A stretch of 64,000 nucleotides of DNA from positions 7,398-71,397 of the forward strand of contig JBAXIO010000020.1 of the NCBI GenBank assembly GCA_037138335.1, written 5' to 3'. The first letter of the stretch is position 1. Each line of letters starts with the position of its first letter. Source of the DNA: CAIRDP01 sp037138335 (GTDB lineage Bacteria > Bacteroidota > Bacteroidia > Bacteroidales > FEN-979). Shown piece after piece: positions 60,471-64,000 of this stretch. The position numbers and the translations under genes were made by a program. The notes beneath the pieces are model-generated. The model did not search any database. It was not told the DNA's origin and saw nothing but the letters and a program-made list of their open reading frames with translations.

Positions 60471-60515
60471 ACCGGGAACCGTGACTCGTGAACCGGAAAT
60501 CGTACATCGTAAATT
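60467..60515. repeat. Seven heptamers over the TolC-family stop codon
   Basis: In-phase units: GTGAACC, GGGAACC, GTGACTC, GTGAACC, GGAAATC, GTACATC, GTAAATT. The stop TGA at 60468-60470 is part of the first unit. The array fills most of the 54-bp gap before the adaptor gene, inside one operon. The GGGAACC unit also occurs at 54814 and the GTAAATT unit near 4076. Confidence 0.9.
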
Positions 60516-60524
60516 ATAAGAGAC

Positions 60525-61799
60525 ATGGATCTGAATAGCACAACGGGGATGGACAGGGTCATCGTGGAAAAACGATGGATCAAAAAGAAATACTGGAAGT
60601 ACATCATCGGCGGAGGCCTGCTGCTGGCGGTTATCCTCTTCTTCATTTTCAGGGACTGGACCAGCACCATCAGGGTTGAAAAAGAAAAGATCACTATAGC
60701 CGGCGTATTCAGGGGCTTGTTTAACGATTACATTACGAACGACGGAATTGCAGCGCCCATCTCTACGGTTTTCCTCGATGCCTATGAAGGAGGGAAAGTG
60801 GAAGAGATCCTCCTCGAAGAAGGAAGTATGCTTCATAAAGGTGATGTCATCATCAGGCTCAGCAACAATGACATCAATCTGAATATCCTCAACAGCGAAG
60901 CCCAGCTTGCCGAAAAATCGAACTTCCTGAGGGAAGTCAGGATCCGTATGGAACAAGAGAAACATTCCCTGGAAAGGGAAGTTCTGAATGCCCGTTTTGA
61001 CCTGATTGCAAAAAAAAGGACTTATGAACAGAATAAGGAATTATACAAGGATCAGCTGATCTCCAGGGACGAATTTTTACGATCGGATGAAGCATACCAG
61101 CTTGCTGATAAAACCCAGGAACTTGTTCTTCTTCGCCAGAAACAGGATTCTTCCTTCAGGTCACTCCAGATAGAACAGATCAGCGAGAACCTTAAAAACA
61201 TGCAGTTGAACCTCAGCCTGGTTAAGCAGCAGCAGGATTACCTGAGCGTGAAATCCCCTGTCGACGGACAGCTTGGCAGCCTCATGGTCGAGATCGGCCA
61301 GTCCATTCCCCGGGGTTTCAGGATAGGGCAGATCAACATACTGACTTCATACAAGATTGAAGCCAGCGTGGATGAACATTACATCGACCGCATCAGGACA
61401 GGCCTTAGCGCTTTTATTGAAAGGCCGAACGACACCCTTCCTCTCGAGATCAAGAAGGTTTACCCGGAAGTCAGGAACGGAAGGTTTAAGATTGACCTTG
61501 TGTTTACGGGCAAGCTGCCTGAGAATATCAGGATTGGCCAGTCTTATTTTATCAAATTGAAACTGGGACAGGCGGTTGAAGCCACACAGATCCCCCAGGG
61601 AGGGTTTTACCAGGCGACAGGCGGACAATGGATTTTTGTCCTGGATAAGAGCGGGCAGTTCGCAGTCAAGAGAAATATCAGGATAGGCAGGAAAAATCCC
61701 CAGTATTATGAAGTCCTGGACGGGCTGGCAGCAGGAGAGCAGGTCATAGTATCGGATTACACCATCTTCGGCAATAATGACAAGGTTGAACTGAAATAA
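60525..61799 (+). CDS. HlyD/MacA-family periplasmic adaptor
   Basis: A 424-residue membrane fusion protein. One N-terminal membrane helix (YIIGGGLLLAVILFFIF, about 28-44) is followed by the lipoyl-like half-motif (AYEGGKVEEILLEEGSMLHKGDVI), a long coiled-coil hairpin (residues about 120-235), the second lipoyl half (SPVDGQLGSLMVEIGQSI), and beta-barrel and membrane-proximal domains (RIGRKNPQYYEVLDGLAAGEQVI). It joins the inner membrane ABC parts to the TolC-like channel. The permease gene starts 10 nt downstream. Confidence 0.92.
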   Translation: MDLNSTTGMDRVIVEKRWIKKKYWKYIIGGGLLLAVILFFIFRDWTSTIRVEKEKITIAGVFRGLFNDYITNDGIAAPISTVFLDAYEGGKVEEILLEEGSMLHKGDVIIRLSNNDINLNILNSEAQLAEKSNFLREVRIRMEQEKHSLEREVLNARFDLIAKKRTYEQNKELYKDQLISRDEFLRSDEAYQLADKTQELVLLRQKQDSSFRSLQIEQISENLKNMQLNLSLVKQQQDYLSVKSPVDGQLGSLMVEIGQSIPRGFRIGQINILTSYKIEASVDEHYIDRIRTGLSAFIERPNDTLPLEIKKVYPEVRNGRFKIDLVFTGKLPENIRIGQSYFIKLKLGQAVEATQIPQGGFYQATGGQWIFVLDKSGQFAVKRNIRIGRKNPQYYEVLDGLAAGEQVIVSDYTIFGNNDKVELK

Positions 61800-61809
61800 T
61801 ATTCACCCC

Positions 61810-64000
61810 ATGATCAAAAGTTATTTAAAAACCGCTGTCGCCCATCTTATCAGGAATAAAACCTATTCTATTATAAGCATCCTGAGCCTGACCATAGGGC
61901 TGGCGGTCAGCATACTGCTTTTATTATACGTCAGGATTGAGTTGAGTTTCGACAGATTCAATAAAAACGCAGACAATATTTACAGGTTGTGCAATCCTGA
62001 ACACCCTTATCAATCTCCTCAGACCGCGAAATACCTGGCAGATAATATTCCGGAAATAAGAGGCTATACCAGGATTTTACCCCGGCCAAATGAAATAGTC
62101 GGATTTAAAGAAAAGCGGTTTAAAGAGACCCGGGTTGCATATACCGATGCAGCTTTCTTCAATATTTTCTCTTTTAAGTTAAGGCAGGGAAACCCGGAAA
62201 ACGCTTTACTTCTGCCATTAACCGTCGTAATTTCTGAAAAAACCGCGCATAAATATTTTGGAAACGAAGACCCGATAGGCAAGGTACTGAAATTGAACAA
62301 CGAATCCAATTACACCATAACAGGAGTAATGGATGACATGCCGGGAAATTCACATTTCCGTTTCGACATGATCCTGACCCTTTCAGGCACCGACAAAGAA
62401 GAAGGAATGGACAACTGGGGGTGGCAGAACTTCATGGTCTATTTTCTGTTCCCTGACCACTTCTCCAAAACTGTAGTGGAGACAAAATGCAACAGCTTAA
62501 TGAAAACCGTTAAAGACCCGAATAATCTTCCTTCTGAATATTCCCTGCAACAACTGAAAGACATCCATTTGTACTCTTCTCATTTTAAAACTGACATCCA
62601 GCCCCAGAACAGCATTTTGTACGTCCTGATTTTTTCAGCAATAGCTTTCCTGGTCCTGCTTATTTCCTGTTTCAATTATATCAACCTGTTTACTGCCAGT
62701 GCATCCACAAGGGTGGTGGAAATCGGTATGAGAAAAGCTTGCGGAGCGTCACGCAAACAGCTCGCAGCACAATATATTTTCGAATCTTTTGTAATGGTTG
62801 CTGTCTCGTTCATTCTGTCACTTCTTCTTGTAGTTCTTAGTTTGCCTGTTTTCAATGAGCTTTCAGGGAAAGACCTGTCAATCCTGGCACTGATCGACGC
62901 AAAAACAATCTGGGGAATTCTCGGGATCCTTCTACTCGTGGGAGTTCTCGCAGGCTGGTATCCCGCTTTTGTGCTCTCATCGTATAATCCCATCAGGGTG
63001 TTTCAATCATCCAAAAACACAAGGGAGCAGAAATTTCAATTCAGGAAGATCCTGGTTGGCGCCCAATTTACTATCGTAATTGCCCTGATAACAATTTCAA
63101 TAGTAATGTTCCGGCAGATAAGGTTCCTGCAGTACGGAAACCTGGGATTCGACAAGGAATTTGTGCTGGTATCCCAGGTTGGGAGCTTTGGGAATGAAGG
63201 AAAATACCTGGCCCTGAAGCGGGCGCTTCTTGACCAGGCTTCAGTTCTCAGCGTTTCGGCCGCCAGTCGTGTCCCTTCAGAAGGCCTGAACAATATGGGA
63301 GGGGTCAAACCCCAGGGACAAAAAACCGCTACCCAGATTCCCTATGTCCATGTTCATTTCGATTATTTTAACACATTGAACATCAAAGCTGTAAAAGGCC
63401 GGTTATTCTCAAATGCATATAAAACAGATACCAGCCAGGCCCTGATCTTGAATGAAGCTGCCGTGAAAAGCCTGGGAATACAGGGAGATCCAATCGGGCA
63501 GAACATAAAATGCAACTGGCCAAAGTCTGAGAGGAAGATTGTAGGAATTGTCGGCGATTTTCATTTCGAATCCCTGTATGAAAAGATAAAGCCTGCTGTT
63601 TTTGTGATTGATTTCAATGAATGCGGGGAGCTTATGGTCAAAGTGCAGCCTTCAAATGCATCAAACACTATCCAAAAAATAACAGAGATCTGTAAGACCA
63701 TTTACCCCGACCAGGTATTTGATTTTCATTTGTTGGACACTCAGCTGGACCAGCTCTATCAATCCGATGAAAAAAGGTTCCACCTGATGGGATATTTTAC
63801 AGTGCTGGCCATTGTTCTTGCCTGCATGGGATTGTTTGCAGTGGCTTCTTTCATCATAACAAGCCGCACGAAAGAAATAGGGATAAGGAAAGTCAACGGT
63901 GCAACAGTTGCGGAAATCATGCAGATGCTGAATCTTAGTTTTATAAAATGGATAGGCATCGCATTTGTAATTGCAAGTCCGGTTGCCTGGTATGTCATGT
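61810..64000 (+). CDS. MacB/FtsX-type ABC permease, runs off the right edge
   Basis: About 730 residues are visible of an ABC permease with the MacB layout: TM1 near residues 18-40 (IISILSLTIGLAVSILLLLY), a large periplasmic MacB_PCD domain, an FtsX-type membrane domain (SILYVLIFSAIAFLVLLISC, with VVEIGMRKACGASRKQL), then a second half with another TM, periplasmic domain and, at the window end, VASFIITSRTKEIGIRKVNGA. The double FtsX arrangement of about 780-800 residues is common in Bacteroidota. It should work with the ATPase at 58426, adaptor and TolC-like protein to export a still unknown substrate. The C-terminus is missing. Confidence 0.93.
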   Translation, partial: MIKSYLKTAVAHLIRNKTYSIISILSLTIGLAVSILLLLYVRIELSFDRFNKNADNIYRLCNPEHPYQSPQTAKYLADNIPEIRGYTRILPRPNEIVGFKEKRFKETRVAYTDAAFFNIFSFKLRQGNPENALLLPLTVVISEKTAHKYFGNEDPIGKVLKLNNESNYTITGVMDDMPGNSHFRFDMILTLSGTDKEEGMDNWGWQNFMVYFLFPDHFSKTVVETKCNSLMKTVKDPNNLPSEYSLQQLKDIHLYSSHFKTDIQPQNSILYVLIFSAIAFLVLLISCFNYINLFTASASTRVVEIGMRKACGASRKQLAAQYIFESFVMVAVSFILSLLLVVLSLPVFNELSGKDLSILALIDAKTIWGILGILLLVGVLAGWYPAFVLSSYNPIRVFQSSKNTREQKFQFRKILVGAQFTIVIALITISIVMFRQIRFLQYGNLGFDKEFVLVSQVGSFGNEGKYLALKRALLDQASVLSVSAASRVPSEGLNNMGGVKPQGQKTATQIPYVHVHFDYFNTLNIKAVKGRLFSNAYKTDTSQALILNEAAVKSLGIQGDPIGQNIKCNWPKSERKIVGIVGDFHFESLYEKIKPAVFVIDFNECGELMVKVQPSNASNTIQKITEICKTIYPDQVFDFHLLDTQLDQLYQSDEKRFHLMGYFTVLAIVLACMGLFAVASFIITSRTKEIGIRKVNGATVAEIMQMLNLSFIKWIGIAFVIASPVAWYVM

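Overview
The window looks like the chromosome of a free-living or environmental Bacteroidota (Bacteroidales/Marinilabiliales-like) bacterium. The supporting signs are Bacteroidota-specific families (DUF3098, DUF3108, DUF4907, DUF2723/GT117, PID-CTERM), several proteins ending in type IX secretion (T9SS) sorting domains, many SPII lipoproteins, few Shine-Dalgarno sequences, and repeated promoter -7 boxes of the form TAnnTTTG placed 0-50 nt before start codons. No insertion sequence, phage, plasmid or CRISPR structure was seen. Gene density is high and almost all of the sequence can be assigned.

Layout. 1-263: the 5' end of dnaG, running off the left edge. 322-1232: a decayed polyferredoxin gene (frameshift, internal deletion, amber codon). 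1251-18952: a long minus-strand run holding a DUF6544 protein, a lipoprotein, a PHP phosphatase, a U32 family protein, a small lipoprotein, aspS, a giant alpha-2-macroglobulin, a GH53 galactanase, DUF3108 and leuS. 19041-27114: a plus-strand cluster of envelope and RNA genes (AsmA-like giant, ftsX, DUF3098, uppP, truB, tadA, RhaD-like aldolase). 27092-33877: minus-strand envelope proteins (PID-CTERM peptide, T9SS protein, SPOR barrel protein, TPR protein, porin). 34051-39290: a GT117 membrane glycosyltransferase and a TPR histidine kinase. 39287-45802: minus-strand phosphatase, a 12-unit kelch T9SS protein with its DUF4907 partner, tRNA-Val(CAC) and a Kir-type K+ channel. 45919-49012: an EF-G and an aldo/keto reductase. 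49031-55436: an MFS sugar permease, small secreted proteins, an M64 peptidase and a DUF4097 / anti-sigma / ECF sigma operon. 55541-64000: a sigma-54 two-component system facing a MacAB/TolC-type exporter operon that carries a near-perfect sigma-54 promoter; the last permease runs off the right edge.

How the genes work together. The clearest regulatory unit is at the right end: an NtrC-family regulator and its PAS kinase (minus strand) lie divergent to ATPase, TolC, HlyD-like adaptor and permease genes (plus strand). The 172-bp space between them holds a TGGCAC-N5-TTGA promoter and an upstream palindrome that could be the activator site.

The most unusual signal is a scattered set of short, degenerate tandem arrays with a 7-nt (sometimes 8-nt) period. 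They sit at or over stop codons of at least six genes and also inside coding sequences close to gene ends (anti-sigma residues 10-30, alpha-2-macroglobulin C-terminus, PHP N-terminus). They resemble in kind the heptanucleotide STRRs of cyanobacteria, and no annotated feature explains them.
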